A DNA stretch of 64,000 nt from Jejubacter calystegiae (GCF_005671395.1 NZ_CP040428.1:3286001-3350000); one strand, 5' to 3'; positions 1 to 9,332 are shown, counted from the first letter of the stretch. Notes: generated by a model not told the origin, from the letters alone. Program-made: numbers and translations.

Positions 1-30
1 TAGTAACTTTTATATTTTTAAGGACTCATT

Positions 31-240
31 ATGTCAAAATGGTTTTCTGGTATGACTGCCAATGTTAAAAACTTTTCTGAAAATGAGCAGGGTGTTACTG
101 CAATTGAATACGCCCTGATTGCTGTCGCTATGGCTACGCTGTTGGCTGCAGTACTTGGCGATCAGACTTCCGGTTTCCTGGGAGCGCTGAATGATACCTT
201 TGAGGCTATCAAAAATGCGATTCTGAGCGTTACGCTTTAA
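31..240 (+). CDS. flp: Flp type IVb prepilin (major Tad pilin)
   Basis: Small pilin of the Tad (tight adherence) pilus, 69 residues. A short basic leader (about residues 1-20) is followed by the type IVb prepilin cleavage motif, with Gly just before VTAIEYALIA. The Glu at +5 and the hydrophobic stretch that follows are the family hallmarks. Cleavage would be by the prepilin peptidase encoded immediately downstream. The start has an AAGGACT ribosome binding site. It is the first gene of the tad operon; only 30 bases lie to its left, so the promoter and any upstream pilin copy cannot be judged. A strong hairpin after its stop probably keeps its mRNA more abundant than that of the following genes. 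Confidence 0.93.
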   Translation: MSKWFSGMTANVKNFSENEQGVTAIEYALIAVAMATLLAAVLGDQTSGFLGALNDTFEAIKNAILSVTL

Positions 241-250
241 TCGTTGCCCT

Positions 251-277
251 GTAAGCCCTGCTACTGGCAGGGCTTAC
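251..277 (+). terminator. Hairpin between flp and tadV
   Basis: Perfect 11-bp inverted repeat (251-261 with 267-277, 5-base loop) 11 bases after the flp stop. No T run follows, so it is more likely an mRNA-stabilising or processing hairpin, or a partial terminator, than a full terminator. Inference: it raises flp transcript level relative to the assembly genes. Confidence 0.55.
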
Positions 278-307
278 GTTGCGGCAGGCAAATTTAAGGA
301 TGAGCTT

Positions 308-754
308 GTGATTAGTTCTTATCAATATGGAATTTTATTCCTCGTGACCTTACTATGTCTGGTGATCAGTTGGAACGATCTGTATAAAAGAACGATACAT
401 AATAAGTATGTGCTATGTATTGTTTTGCTCGCCGCTATCTATGGGGTTTTACCTGGAAGAGAGATAAATGCTGTCGCCGCTGGCCTGTCGCTACTGGCTG
501 GTTTTTTCCTGTTTTATGCGCATTTCATTGGTGCGGGAGATGTGAAGATTTTCTCTGCGCTGGTGCTGTTTGTTCCCCAGCAGCAGTTTTTTTCTTTTTT
601 ATTTCTGACGACGCTGTATGGCGTCGCGGTTGTGGCAATCGGTTTTGTTGGGTTCCGGAAACAAATGGAGGCAACAGGCGTGCCTTATGGCGTGGCAATT
701 TCGTTGTCTTTTATTTGTTGTATGTTTTTTTCAGCTTCTGGGTATATTCAATGA
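308..754 (+). CDS. tadV: Prepilin peptidase, TadV/CpaA type
   Basis: Integral membrane aspartic peptidase of the A24 family that cuts the leader from Flp and the pseudopilins TadE and TadF. The 148-residue protein is the short TadV form without the N-methylating domain. Several hydrophobic segments and the FIGAGDVKIF signature (around residues 76-85, GxGD with the second catalytic Asp) are visible; an earlier Asp sits in the SWNDLYKRTI segment near residue 24. GTG start chosen because AAGGATGA lies 5-12 bases upstream. Its stop overlaps the start of the next gene (ATGA at 751-754), suggesting coupled translation. Confidence 0.88.
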   Translation: MISSYQYGILFLVTLLCLVISWNDLYKRTIHNKYVLCIVLLAAIYGVLPGREINAVAAGLSLLAGFFLFYAHFIGAGDVKIFSALVLFVPQQQFFSFLFLTTLYGVAVVAIGFVGFRKQMEATGVPYGVAISLSFICCMFFSASGYIQ

Positions 755-1590
755 ATCAAAGAATTTTGCTTTTTTTATCCGTGATTATCATCATCGTTGG
801 CATTGTAGGCCTCATCAGATCAAATGATGAAGACGTGTCGGAAACGCCTCAGACAGTATCAAAAAACATCATTATTGCTGAAGCAGTTTATGATCTTCTC
901 CCAGGGGATATCATTGATGATAATGCTTTTAAGATTAAATCTCAGCTGATATCCGAAGATCACGATATCAGAGATCTCAGCGCCATAAATGGTAATCTGC
1001 AGGGATATCTGGTCAAAAACAAAATTGGGCGTGGTGAGAATATTCTATTGGCCGCACTGGAACGGCCCGGTTCTGAGGGATTTATCAAAAGAAGTATGCA
1101 GCTTGGTGACGTACCCTATCTTTTTCCGGTGAAGAAAAATGATAATGAGTATTTACTCTCAGCGCTTAACGCTGGTGCTAAGGTTGCTATTTATCTGAGA
1201 GTGGTTGAGATTGAAAAGAATAAAAGTCCTGCAGCAGGTTTAGTTCTTGAGAGCAGCGTCAGCGGAAAAGATATTAAGAAATATGTCGTAAATCGAGTTT
1301 TTGACAATTTGCCTGTTATCGCGACCACCGTATCCGTGCCGGATCCAAAGGCATCGCGGGATCCGCTCTCGACGAGTAATAAAGAAATCGTTGGTTATAT
1401 CACGATTAAGCTCAGTCAGGATCAGTTGGTTAAATTAAAAACAGTCGAGAATGCCGGCGAGCTTTTTGTGGCGCCAGCGGGGACTGAAGGTCGCTATGTA
1501 AATGGCAAGGTCAGTATGGACGATGTGCTGCCCCAATTCAGAACGGTTAAGGAAATCCGAGGTAATGGGAAATCAGCAGCGAAAAAATAA
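751..1590 (+). CDS. rcpC: Flp pilus assembly protein CpaB/RcpC
   Basis: 279-residue CpaB/RcpC-like protein with one N-terminal membrane anchor (about residues 4-22) and a periplasmic SAF-like/beta-clip region (around residues 40-110), as in other CpaB proteins, which associate with the Tad secretin. The frame stays open far upstream, into tadV, but the ATG at 751 overlapping the tadV stop gives the expected signal-anchor start and normal family length. It is followed after 46 bases by the secretin gene, the usual rcpC-rcpA order. Low base-level GC matches the rest of the tad operon. Confidence 0.85.
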   Translation: MNQRILLFLSVIIIIVGIVGLIRSNDEDVSETPQTVSKNIIIAEAVYDLLPGDIIDDNAFKIKSQLISEDHDIRDLSAINGNLQGYLVKNKIGRGENILLAALERPGSEGFIKRSMQLGDVPYLFPVKKNDNEYLLSALNAGAKVAIYLRVVEIEKNKSPAAGLVLESSVSGKDIKKYVVNRVFDNLPVIATTVSVPDPKASRDPLSTSNKEIVGYITIKLSQDQLVKLKTVENAGELFVAPAGTEGRYVNGKVSMDDVLPQFRTVKEIRGNGKSAAKK

Positions 1591-1636
1591 TCAGATAAAA
1601 ATTGACAACCTTTACTTAACAGGATCGGGAGATAAC

Positions 1637-2977
1637 ATGCTCAGGGTGTTTAGAAATTTACTCGCTACCTTTCTTTTGGTAGTTAGCAGTTCAGTCGGCG
1701 CCGGAGAGATATGGATTCAGCCAGGCGATAGTCGGGTTATCCAGTTACAAGAAAATATTGATACAGTTTTTGTTTCCGCTCCCGACGTTGTGGAATATGA
1801 GATTATCGGTGATAAAAGCCTGGTCGCGTATGGTAAGGAATTTGGGCGTTCCGAACTGATTGCATTTAACAAGAATGGCGAGCAGGTATTAAAAACCCTC
1901 ATGATCGTCGATGCGATTCTTGGCGAAGCGCATCAGAGAATCAGTGAGGAGTTTCCTGACAGTAAGGTGTCCATTAAAAAGATGGCCGGAACCTATATTC
2001 TTTCCGGCACTGCAGAATCCGAAGAGGCTAAAGATCGCATTTACCAGATCGTGGGTGAGAGCATTGGCGCGAAAAAAACGGTGCTGGAAAGAACGCTGAT
2101 AAAAAACGGTAATGGCGGTGGGGATAAAAACGACGAACGTCTTCCCTGGATGGACCAGGTCCTCTATGAAGGTCTTATTAATAAGCTGCAATTGCCCATC
2201 ACCAATCAGGTAAACGTTAAGTTATCCATCGTCGAAGTGACCCGTGAATTTACCGACAACATCGGCGTGGACTGGAACACGGTAGGGGAAGCGGCGTCAG
2301 GCATGTTTCGTCTGGTAAAATTTGATGCCAACTCAATAACCAGTCTGATACATGCAATCAGTAATGACAGCGTGGCGCGTGTGTTGGCCGAACCTAATCT
2401 GTCGGTCCTCTCGGGGGAAACGGCAGAGTTCCTTGTTGGGGGTGAAGTTCCGGTAGTGACAACCTCAAATAACGGCACCAGCGTGGACTATAAAGAATAC
2501 GGTATCAAGCTGAATATCGGCGCAAAGGTCAATAACAATAAGAAAATACGCGTTATTCTTGGCCAGGAAGTCAGTAATTTGGATAACACGTACACAACCG
2601 TAGCTGGCTCCTCGATTCCCGCTCTGCAAACCCGACGCGCCCGGACAACGGTAGAGTTGGCCGATGGCGAAAGTTTTTTACTGGGTGGGCTTATCAGTAA
2701 AACAGAGCAGGAGCAACTGGCGAAAATTCCATTTGTCGGTGATATTCCCATATTAGGGGCGCTCTTTCGTAACGCGTCAACGGAGCGAAACAATAAAGAA
2801 CTAGTCGTTATTGCCACGGTGAATTTGGTTAAGCCTGTTGCTACCCGGGAAATTGTCTTTCCCGAATTCCGTACAACCCCGACTTGGAGTCGCCTTTTTA
2901 ATCTGGATGGCATTACCAATCGTCGCGACAAGGAACGCGCGGTAAATTTTATAGAACGCGGAGGATTTATTAAATGA
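1637..2977 (+). CDS. rcpA: Tad pilus outer-membrane secretin RcpA/CpaC
   Basis: 446-residue secretin forming the outer-membrane channel for the Flp pilus. A signal peptide (about residues 1-22, ending near VGAG) is followed by the N-terminal pilus-plug domain, a BON-like segment and the C-terminal secretin domain with the conserved VPVVTT stretch, GIKLNIGAKV and the terminal block around LADGESFLLGGLI and PFVGDIPILGALF. The frame is open upstream to 1502, but the ATG at 1637 gives an immediate signal peptide and has a GGGAGA ribosome site. Its TGA overlaps the next start by 4 bases. Confidence 0.9.
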   Translation: MLRVFRNLLATFLLVVSSSVGAGEIWIQPGDSRVIQLQENIDTVFVSAPDVVEYEIIGDKSLVAYGKEFGRSELIAFNKNGEQVLKTLMIVDAILGEAHQRISEEFPDSKVSIKKMAGTYILSGTAESEEAKDRIYQIVGESIGAKKTVLERTLIKNGNGGGDKNDERLPWMDQVLYEGLINKLQLPITNQVNVKLSIVEVTREFTDNIGVDWNTVGEAASGMFRLVKFDANSITSLIHAISNDSVARVLAEPNLSVLSGETAEFLVGGEVPVVTTSNNGTSVDYKEYGIKLNIGAKVNNNKKIRVILGQEVSNLDNTYTTVAGSSIPALQTRRARTTVELADGESFLLGGLISKTEQEQLAKIPFVGDIPILGALFRNASTERNNKELVVIATVNLVKPVATREIVFPEFRTTPTWSRLFNLDGITNRRDKERAVNFIERGGFIK

Positions 2978-3438
2978 TATTGTTCAGCCGATCTATCCTG
3001 TTGGCTATCATGGTGTTTTTCTTCAACTCCGCGCAGGCTAATATTCAGGATGTGAAAACCTATAATTTCACTACTCGTGACGCGATTACTGTTGAAGTCC
3101 TGGCTGGCAAGATTGCCTATGATGCCGGGAAAGATTTTTCAGGCGAAGTTTACCTTTACTGGAATAATAATGATTTCACCCAATTTGCACAGCATATTCG
3201 CAAGGAATTGATTGATCATGGCATGAACCCCTATCAAATAATCCTGAAGCAGGAGCGTGGAGGATTTACAGAAAATAGCTATCAGGGAATTAAACTTTAC
3301 CTCCGAAATGTTGTGCTGCGGGCGCCTGAATGCCGGGGGAAGTCCCTGAATTATAAGTACAAGAGCGATGATACTGGTTGTGTGCTAAATAATATTATAG
3401 ATCAAAGTCTGGTTAACCCATTTTCGTATCAAATGTGA
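2974..3438 (+). CDS. Secreted Tad-locus protein (RcpB/CpaD position)
   Basis: 154-residue protein with a clear signal peptide (about residues 1-22, cleavage after AQA) and no membrane segment after it. I do not recognise a domain by sequence. By position, between the secretin and tadZ and overlapping the secretin by 4 bases, it stands where RcpB or CpaD lies in other tad loci; those are periplasmic or outer-membrane partners that gate or stabilise the secretin. There is a pair of Cys in the C-terminal part (ECRGK and TGCVL), which may form a disulfide. The function is inferred from context only. Confidence 0.7.
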   Translation: MILFSRSILLAIMVFFFNSAQANIQDVKTYNFTTRDAITVEVLAGKIAYDAGKDFSGEVYLYWNNNDFTQFAQHIRKELIDHGMNPYQIILKQERGGFTENSYQGIKLYLRNVVLRAPECRGKSLNYKYKSDDTGCVLNNIIDQSLVNPFSYQM

Positions 3439-3450
3439 CAAGGACGTAGT

Positions 3451-4575
3451 ATGCTGCTGTTCTCCAAAAGTGAAAATAAAGACAAGCGAGAAGATAGCGT
3501 TTTTTATGTTTTTTCTCGTTCGCCATTGCTGAACGAAAATTTAACCAGTGAATTACGACTTGCCGGATTGCCCCATGTGCGGGGGATTAAATGCAATATT
3601 TCCGATGAATTGCAGGGAAAGATCCCCCACGATATCAGCGGGGCGGTGATTGATATCGGTGATTGTACTGATGTCGATACGATCGTACAGCAACTACAGA
3701 TGCTGATTCCCGGGGGCGTTTGGTATTGTGTGGTTGGCAATAGCGACTCGATTACGCTGGCTCAGCAGTTCTCCTGCTATAACGTCGCTTATTATCACTC
3801 TTCCGCTCAGCGTGATTTACTGGTGGAAGCTGCAGTGAACGGCTCCCAGGCGGTCACCAAAAAAAAAGCGATTATGATTAGCATTCTGGGTTGCAAGGGA
3901 GGGGTCGGCAATTCGCGTTTAGCCTGGCATATTGCGCGCAAGATAGCGGATGAAAAGAGAGTGGCGACGTTACTGGTATCTGGTAGCGGAGGAACCAGGG
4001 ATATGGATATTATTTCCGGCAAAAAACTTTCTCACGAATATACCAGTGTCAAAAAACACCTGGATATTTATGGTGAACCGGTCGCACAGCTTAGCGAAGT
4101 CGCCGAAGATGCTTTTCATCGGTATAACTTCGTTATCTACGAGCAATCTATTCATACTGCATCGAAAGAGCAATTACGTGGATTCGCGGAACAAGCGCTA
4201 TGTCTGGTGCTGGTTATCGATCGCAGTTTTTCTTCTGCCAGGGTTGCCCGGGCGATGCTGGAACAGGTGGAAGTTCTTTACAGAATTAACCGGCTGTCCC
4301 GCAGAGTCTACCTCTGTTTTAATGATAACCGCCCGGGGCAGCACAGTGGAATTACATTGGAGGATCTGGAGAAATTACTTGAGCAGCGAGTAGATATTCA
4401 CATCCCCTATATAAAAAGCGGTCTTGAGAGAGTCAGTGCTTTACCTTCAGATGGCTTATTAACGTCACATGGTGCCAATAGCCTGGATTTGCTTGTCGAT
4501 CGAATTTTAGGTGTTGCCCGTACAGAAAAGAAACTTTCTGTCCTTAATACTATCTTCCGGAGAATCAGAGCATGA
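3451..4575 (+). CDS. tadZ: Tad pilus localisation ATPase-like protein TadZ/CpaE
   Basis: 374-residue MinD/ParA-superfamily protein with an atypical N-terminal receiver-like domain (about 1-135), followed by the ATPase-like domain. The deviant Walker A lies at about residues 147-157 and reads GCKGGVGNSR: the Lys-Gly-Gly-Val-Gly signature is present, but the usual Lys-Thr/Ser after it is replaced by Asn-Ser. ATP hydrolysis may therefore be weak or absent. Known TadZ proteins mark the cell pole and recruit TadA. Its stop overlaps the tadA ATG (4572-4575). Confidence 0.85.
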   Translation: MLLFSKSENKDKREDSVFYVFSRSPLLNENLTSELRLAGLPHVRGIKCNISDELQGKIPHDISGAVIDIGDCTDVDTIVQQLQMLIPGGVWYCVVGNSDSITLAQQFSCYNVAYYHSSAQRDLLVEAAVNGSQAVTKKKAIMISILGCKGGVGNSRLAWHIARKIADEKRVATLLVSGSGGTRDMDIISGKKLSHEYTSVKKHLDIYGEPVAQLSEVAEDAFHRYNFVIYEQSIHTASKEQLRGFAEQALCLVLVIDRSFSSARVARAMLEQVEVLYRINRLSRRVYLCFNDNRPGQHSGITLEDLEKLLEQRVDIHIPYIKSGLERVSALPSDGLLTSHGANSLDLLVDRILGVARTEKKLSVLNTIFRRIRA

Positions 4576-5855
4576 GTCTATCGAAAGAAAATCAGATATT
4601 GCTACGCGAGGGTGTGTTAAAAAATATTGAAATTGCCAAAATAGAACAACTTATCGAAGATCGCTACGCTCTGGTTTCCGAGATGAATAGCGTTATTGAG
4701 AAGGTGGTGGAACAGGAAGATATCTATTTGACCGGCGGCGATCAGCGAGCCATGGCTGAGATTATGGCCGACGAGATTGTGGGATTTGGTCCGCTGCGAG
4801 TACTGATTGAAGATGACACCGTCTCCGATATTCTTGTTAATGGACCAGACAAAATCTTTGTAGAGCGTTATGGAAAACTGGAAATTACTCCATGCCGCTT
4901 CATTGATAATGCGCAGCTGACTGATGTCGCCAGACGGCTGGTCCAGCGCGTCGGGCGCCGTCTCGACGCCGGACAGCCGCTGGTCGATGCCCGATTGCTG
5001 GACGGTAGCCGCCTTAACGTTGCGATATCGCCGATTACGCTGGATGGTACGGCGATCTCCATACGTAAATTTTCTCGCCATCATTTGGGCTTCCAGGAGT
5101 TAATCGACTCTGGTGCGCTAAGTAGCGCTATGGCGGATTTTCTTGTTATCGCCGCCCGCTGTCGCGCTAACATTATTATTTCTGGCGGTACCGGATCGGG
5201 GAAAACGACGCTGCTGAATGCCTTGTCGGCCTATATTGATGAGAATGAACGTATTATTACTATGGAGGATGCGGCCGAACTGAGATTACGGCAACCTCAC
5301 GTTTTACGAATGGAAACAAGAATGGCCGGTATCGAAAATACCGGAAAAGTGTCAATGCGCGCATTGCTTATTAACTCGTTAAGGATGAGGCCGGATCGGA
5401 TCATTGTCGGTGAATGCCGGGGCGAAGAGGCTTTTGAGATGCTGCAGGCGATGAATACCGGGCACGATGGCTCCATGTCAACACTTCATGCCAACTCGCC
5501 GCGTGATGCGATTTCCCGCCTCGAAAATATGGTAATGATGGCGGGAATGGGTATTCCTATTGAATCAATACGGCGTAATATTATTTCGGCAATTAATATT
5601 ATTATTCAGGTTTCGCGACTGAATGACGGCTCTCGTAAGATTATGAATATCAGCGAGGTGATGGGCATTGAAGGAGAGCATGTTATTTTGCAAAATATTT
5701 TTACATTTGAAAGTCGTGACAAACGGAACAGCGATGGCAGAATTCAGGGCGATTTCGTTAATCATGGATTACTGGTGCGCTCATCAATCATGCAAAATGC
5801 TACGCTCTTTAATTTAACTGAAGAGTTAAAGCAAATATTTAACATGAGAGTTTAA
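4572..5855 (+). CDS. tadA: Tad pilus assembly/secretion ATPase TadA
   Basis: 427-residue hexameric secretion ATPase of the GspE/VirB11 family (TadA/CpaF), the cytoplasmic motor for Flp pilus extension and retraction. The N-terminal domain (about 1-180) is followed by the RecA-like core: Walker A GGTGSGKTT at about 205-213, an Asp/Glu box TMEDAAEL near 235, Walker B region RPDRIIVGECRG at about 273-284, and the His box STLHANSPRD at about 303-312. All catalytic motifs look intact. Length is normal for the family. It is translationally coupled to tadZ and is followed directly by tadB. Confidence 0.95.
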   Translation: MSLSKENQILLREGVLKNIEIAKIEQLIEDRYALVSEMNSVIEKVVEQEDIYLTGGDQRAMAEIMADEIVGFGPLRVLIEDDTVSDILVNGPDKIFVERYGKLEITPCRFIDNAQLTDVARRLVQRVGRRLDAGQPLVDARLLDGSRLNVAISPITLDGTAISIRKFSRHHLGFQELIDSGALSSAMADFLVIAARCRANIIISGGTGSGKTTLLNALSAYIDENERIITMEDAAELRLRQPHVLRMETRMAGIENTGKVSMRALLINSLRMRPDRIIVGECRGEEAFEMLQAMNTGHDGSMSTLHANSPRDAISRLENMVMMAGMGIPIESIRRNIISAINIIIQVSRLNDGSRKIMNISEVMGIEGEHVILQNIFTFESRDKRNSDGRIQGDFVNHGLLVRSSIMQNATLFNLTEELKQIFNMRV

Positions 5856-5856
5856 T

Positions 5857-6735
5857 ATGTATACAGCAATTGTGATAACAGGATTGGCTATCTTCGTGAT
5901 AACCTTATTAAGGTACTGGAGGATTCATCGGGTTATCGATGCGGCAGCGCTGACACGTGTCGTAGAGAGGGCTGAAGGAAAAAACAATTTCATTGTTGAG
6001 TTATATACCGAGTGGCGTAACTATGCTTTTGGCTCAGTGATATGGGGAATCAACGGATTTATTATCTCGCTAACCTTGCTATTGCTCTCATTATTTATCA
6101 ATTATTATTATCTGGACTTCCCTTGGGTCTTTTTTATTCTTACTGTTTGCGTGGTGTTGGTTGTCACGCAGATTCGTATGGGGCGGGCAATAAGGAAAAA
6201 ATACTTTGAGAATAAGTTTCCGGAGGTACTGACTGTTATTAGCTCTGCCATCTCAGCAGGCAACAGTATTCAGCAGGCCATGGAACGGTGCGGTACGAAT
6301 ATTGATGGCGATATGGGAAATGTTTTTAACAATGTCAGTCGACGTTTAAATCTGGGGGAAGAGCCCGAAAGGGTATTTAATGATGCCGTTAACATATATC
6401 GTTATCGGGAGTTTTATTTTTTCTTTATTGTTATGATGGTGAGCCTACAGCGAGGTGGCCAGTTACGTACGTTAATTAGTCGTCTTTCCCGAACGATTAA
6501 TATAAATAAAAATATGGACAAAAGGAAAAAAGCCATGACTTCAGAAGCCAGAGCGTCAGCAAAGATAGTTGCAGCTATTCCTGTTATCTTTTTTCTGGGG
6601 ATGAAGTTTTTGAGCCCTGATAACTTCGACTTTATTGTTAATGACAGTACCGGAAGATACATTCTTTATTATGTTTTATCCAGTGAGGTTGTAGGGTTAT
6701 TGATTATCAACCTTCTGGTAAGGAAAGCAATATGA
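5857..6735 (+). CDS. tadB: Tad pilus inner-membrane platform protein TadB
   Basis: 292-residue T2SSF/GspF-type membrane protein. Hydrophobic helices are visible at the N-terminus, around residues 60-105 and at the C-terminus, with the cytoplasmic T2SSF domain between them (about 125-250, including the FPEVLTVISSAISAG stretch and MVSLQRGGQL). With TadC it forms the platform on which TadA acts. It starts one base after the tadA stop and overlaps tadC by 4 bases. Confidence 0.9.
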   Translation: MYTAIVITGLAIFVITLLRYWRIHRVIDAAALTRVVERAEGKNNFIVELYTEWRNYAFGSVIWGINGFIISLTLLLLSLFINYYYLDFPWVFFILTVCVVLVVTQIRMGRAIRKKYFENKFPEVLTVISSAISAGNSIQQAMERCGTNIDGDMGNVFNNVSRRLNLGEEPERVFNDAVNIYRYREFYFFFIVMMVSLQRGGQLRTLISRLSRTININKNMDKRKKAMTSEARASAKIVAAIPVIFFLGMKFLSPDNFDFIVNDSTGRYILYYVLSSEVVGLLIINLLVRKAI

Positions 6736-7565
6736 CATTTTTAGTCATGCTGGTTTTTGGCGTAGTTATCTTTCTGTACCTGGTCCACCGGGAGCTGACG
6801 ATCTATAAAAAAATGAGCCTGGTTAATTCTGAATCACAAGAGTCTGGCGTCGTGTCCAGAACCACAGTAGATATTAATGCCATTATTATATCGAACAGCC
6901 GTATTCTACTTTTCCTGAAAGAGGTAGATAGCGATCTGAGACGTAAGATTAAAACGACGCTGGTCCTGTCTTTTCCTGTTTTCATTCTGTCGTTACTGCA
7001 TGTTTTGCCAGTCAGTTACCGACAGTGCGCAATGATTATGATGGTGATTATGGTAGCGACGATCGTGGTTCCGGGAGCGATCGTTGGTCCTGTCATTCAT
7101 CAGAAGTTAAAACGTATGACAGATATACTGCCGTATTTTATTGAGTTAACCGCCGTTTGCGTTCAGACGGGGATGACGGTTGAAAGCTCAATTAAATACG
7201 TTGCCATACGCTTTGATAAAATGGATGAAAATCTTTCTGCGATCATGATGTCAATTTCGAGGAAAGCGGAGGTCGCTGGACTGGAAGAGGCATTGGGCGA
7301 GCTTTACCATTCAACAGAGACCCCTGAGCTAAAAATGTTCTGTGCGACATTACAGCAAAGCGTTCATTACGGTACTTCGCTTTATGAAAATTTGTTGGAA
7401 CTGGCTCATGATATTCGCGAGTATCAGTTACTTCATATAGAAGAAAAAGTCGGAAAGTTATCGGCAAAAATGAGCATTCCCTTGATTTTGTTTATTATGT
7501 TCCCCATTACGATTCTTATTTCGGCACCAGGGATATTAAGGATAATGAAACATGGTATTTTCTAA
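6732..7565 (+). CDS. tadC: Tad pilus inner-membrane platform protein TadC
   Basis: 277-residue partner of TadB, again with the T2SSF fold: an N-terminal helix, two central helices (about 75-120), the conserved LPYFIELTAVCVQTGMTVE segment, and C-terminal helices. It overlaps tadB (ATGA-type) and its 3' end overlaps the tadD start by 14 bases, so the order tadA-tadB-tadC-tadD is tightly coupled as in classical tad loci. Confidence 0.9.
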   Translation: MTFLVMLVFGVVIFLYLVHRELTIYKKMSLVNSESQESGVVSRTTVDINAIIISNSRILLFLKEVDSDLRRKIKTTLVLSFPVFILSLLHVLPVSYRQCAMIMMVIMVATIVVPGAIVGPVIHQKLKRMTDILPYFIELTAVCVQTGMTVESSIKYVAIRFDKMDENLSAIMMSISRKAEVAGLEEALGELYHSTETPELKMFCATLQQSVHYGTSLYENLLELAHDIREYQLLHIEEKVGKLSAKMSIPLILFIMFPITILISAPGILRIMKHGIF

Positions 7566-8295
7566 AAAAACTCTTGTAATTGGCAGCGTACTTTTTGTAT
7601 TAACAGGATGCAGCTCGATGAGCGGTTTTCATGCCAGTACTGAGAATACTCAGGTACAAGAGGATATCTATCTTAAATCCAGGAACTATACGGGGCTGAT
7701 TAATCTGTATCGTAGCTCTTTGAAGAAAAAAGATGATCCTAAAATCCGTTACAAGCTATCTAAGTATTATTATCAGGCGGGGGATTATAAATCATCACTC
7801 TATTACTTACAGCCACTTTTAAAGAATCCCGATCAGACTATTTATACGCTTCAGGCACAAAATATGATATCTCTTGGTGACTATCCCCAGGCGATAAGAG
7901 TGACTCAGCAAATGTTATCTCGCGATAATAAATATGCGGAGGCTTATAATTTAAAAGGAGTTGCTCTGGCACTGTCAGGAAAATATTCTGAAGCCAACGC
8001 TGCGATTCAGCAGGCCCGGGATATGTTTATCGCCGATGATGTGGCCATTAACAATATGGCAATGATCGCGTTGCTCGATCAGCGGTACCAGGATGCCGTA
8101 GGGTTACTACTGCCTCAATATCTGCGAGGGCGTAAACAGGAGCGCATGATTCATAACCTGGTGGTTGGTCTGGTGAAAGTAGGAGACGCAGGTTATGCAA
8201 AACAAATTGTTCGCGCCGAAAATTTGAGTGATTATCCGGATGAGCTTATTGATTCTCTAATTAGCCTGGGGCCGATTAAAAATGAGGTGTTATAA
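7552..8295 (+). CDS. tadD: Tad pilus TPR lipoprotein TadD
   Basis: 247-residue lipoprotein with a signal sequence ending in the lipobox LTGC (Cys near residue 20), then tetratricopeptide-like repeats through most of the chain (NLKGVALALSGKYSEANAAI is a typical TPR helix pair, about 130-150). TadD homologues act as pilotins or assembly scaffolds for the secretin. It overlaps tadC upstream and tadE downstream (start of tadE at 8282). Confidence 0.87.
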   Translation: MVFSKKTLVIGSVLFVLTGCSSMSGFHASTENTQVQEDIYLKSRNYTGLINLYRSSLKKKDDPKIRYKLSKYYYQAGDYKSSLYYLQPLLKNPDQTIYTLQAQNMISLGDYPQAIRVTQQMLSRDNKYAEAYNLKGVALALSGKYSEANAAIQQARDMFIADDVAINNMAMIALLDQRYQDAVGLLLPQYLRGRKQERMIHNLVVGLVKVGDAGYAKQIVRAENLSDYPDELIDSLISLGPIKNEVL

Positions 8296-8782
8296 TTTAA
8301 AGAAGACGTTTTCCCGCGATCAAACTGGAGTAGCGAGCATTGAATTTTCTCTTTCAATTATCGCCTTTGTTATATTGCTATTTTTTATTGCGGAGATAGC
8401 TCGTATGTCTTATATCTCTGCGGTGCTGGATCTGGCGCTGTCCGAAGCCTCCAAATCAGCAAAGAACGCATCAACGTTTGATTCCAGCTATCAAACGCGA
8501 TTTCGTCAGCGCTTTGTGAGTAACGGAGGACATTTATGGGACTTTTTGACAAAAAATAATGAAGTAGAGCTCAGGGTTTATTTTAGTGATTCTGTTGGCG
8601 ATATGATAAGAAACGGAGGTAGCTCGTCAGCAAACTCCAGAAATATGGCATTAGCCAGATATCAGGTCCACTATCGTTATCAACCTATGTTTTTTCCGTT
8701 TCCTGGCTTTTGGGCAAATAGCTTGCTATATCGGGAGGTGATCTTTGTTCAGGAATATGAACGCTCAAAGTTTATGGACTAA
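8282..8782 (+). CDS. tadE: Pseudopilin TadE
   Basis: 166-residue TadE-like pseudopilin. The N-terminal region contains a short leader and the processing motif GVASIEFSLSIIAF (about residues 16-29), with the conserved Glu, followed by a single hydrophobic helix. It overlaps the end of tadD. Together with TadF it is thought to prime or anchor Flp pilus assembly after cleavage by TadV. Confidence 0.87.
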   Translation: MRCYNLKKTFSRDQTGVASIEFSLSIIAFVILLFFIAEIARMSYISAVLDLALSEASKSAKNASTFDSSYQTRFRQRFVSNGGHLWDFLTKNNEVELRVYFSDSVGDMIRNGGSSSANSRNMALARYQVHYRYQPMFFPFPGFWANSLLYREVIFVQEYERSKFMD

Positions 8783-9323
8783 TCAGAAGGGAGCAGTCGC
8801 CGTTGAATTTTCGTTTATCGCGATAATCCTGGCGCTGATTATGGTGTTGGCGTCCGAACTGGTGATGAAACAAACTCTGGTAGGCAAACTCGATCGCATC
8901 TCTTATTCGCTGGCGGGGATCCTCAGGGAGCGTCAGCAGCTTTATGCGGAACGCGAGGAGATAGCTCCGACGGAGTTAGCCGAGATGCGGGCGCTGGCTG
9001 CGAAGATGCTGGCGGATATGCATTACCCGCACAGCGGGCAGGTCACTATCGGGCTTGAGGCTTTACATTTCGCACCGGTAAGTGATTTGGTGAATAAGAA
9101 TAAGGTCATTTCCCTGAATCAGACTATCCGCGATCCCGGCTGTGTTTCGCCCGCGGGAGATTTAATAACCCTGAAAGAACTTTCCCCGTTGGGAAGCTAC
9201 GGTCGATGGGTGCCGCTATACCAGGTCACGGTCTGTCTGCCGCAGAGCTCATTATTCAATATCGCCAATTTTTTTCGTTCTACGGATCAGATCGTTTCTT
9301 ATGCCGTTGTCATGGCGAGGTAG
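8745..9323 (+). CDS. tadF: Pseudopilin TadF
   Basis: 192-residue TadF-like pseudopilin with the motif GAVAVEFSFIAIIL (about residues 17-30) and one transmembrane helix. Two starts are possible: TTG at 8745, well placed behind a GGGAGGTGA ribosome site, or ATG at 8757, which is 12 bases further away. The TTG start fits the ribosome site better and is used here. The gene overlaps tadE by 38 bases. The C-terminal half carries Cys pairs (DPGCVSP and VTVCLP) likely to be oxidised outside the membrane. Confidence 0.85.
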   Translation: MFRNMNAQSLWTNQKGAVAVEFSFIAIILALIMVLASELVMKQTLVGKLDRISYSLAGILRERQQLYAEREEIAPTELAEMRALAAKMLADMHYPHSGQVTIGLEALHFAPVSDLVNKNKVISLNQTIRDPGCVSPAGDLITLKELSPLGSYGRWVPLYQVTVCLPQSSLFNIANFFRSTDQIVSYAVVMAR

Positions 9324-9332
9324 CAGAGAAAC

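Noticed and set aside
415-750. Upstream extension of the rcpC frame
   Set aside because: It overlaps tadV in another frame, lacks a ribosome site, and gives no signal anchor; ATG 751 is better.
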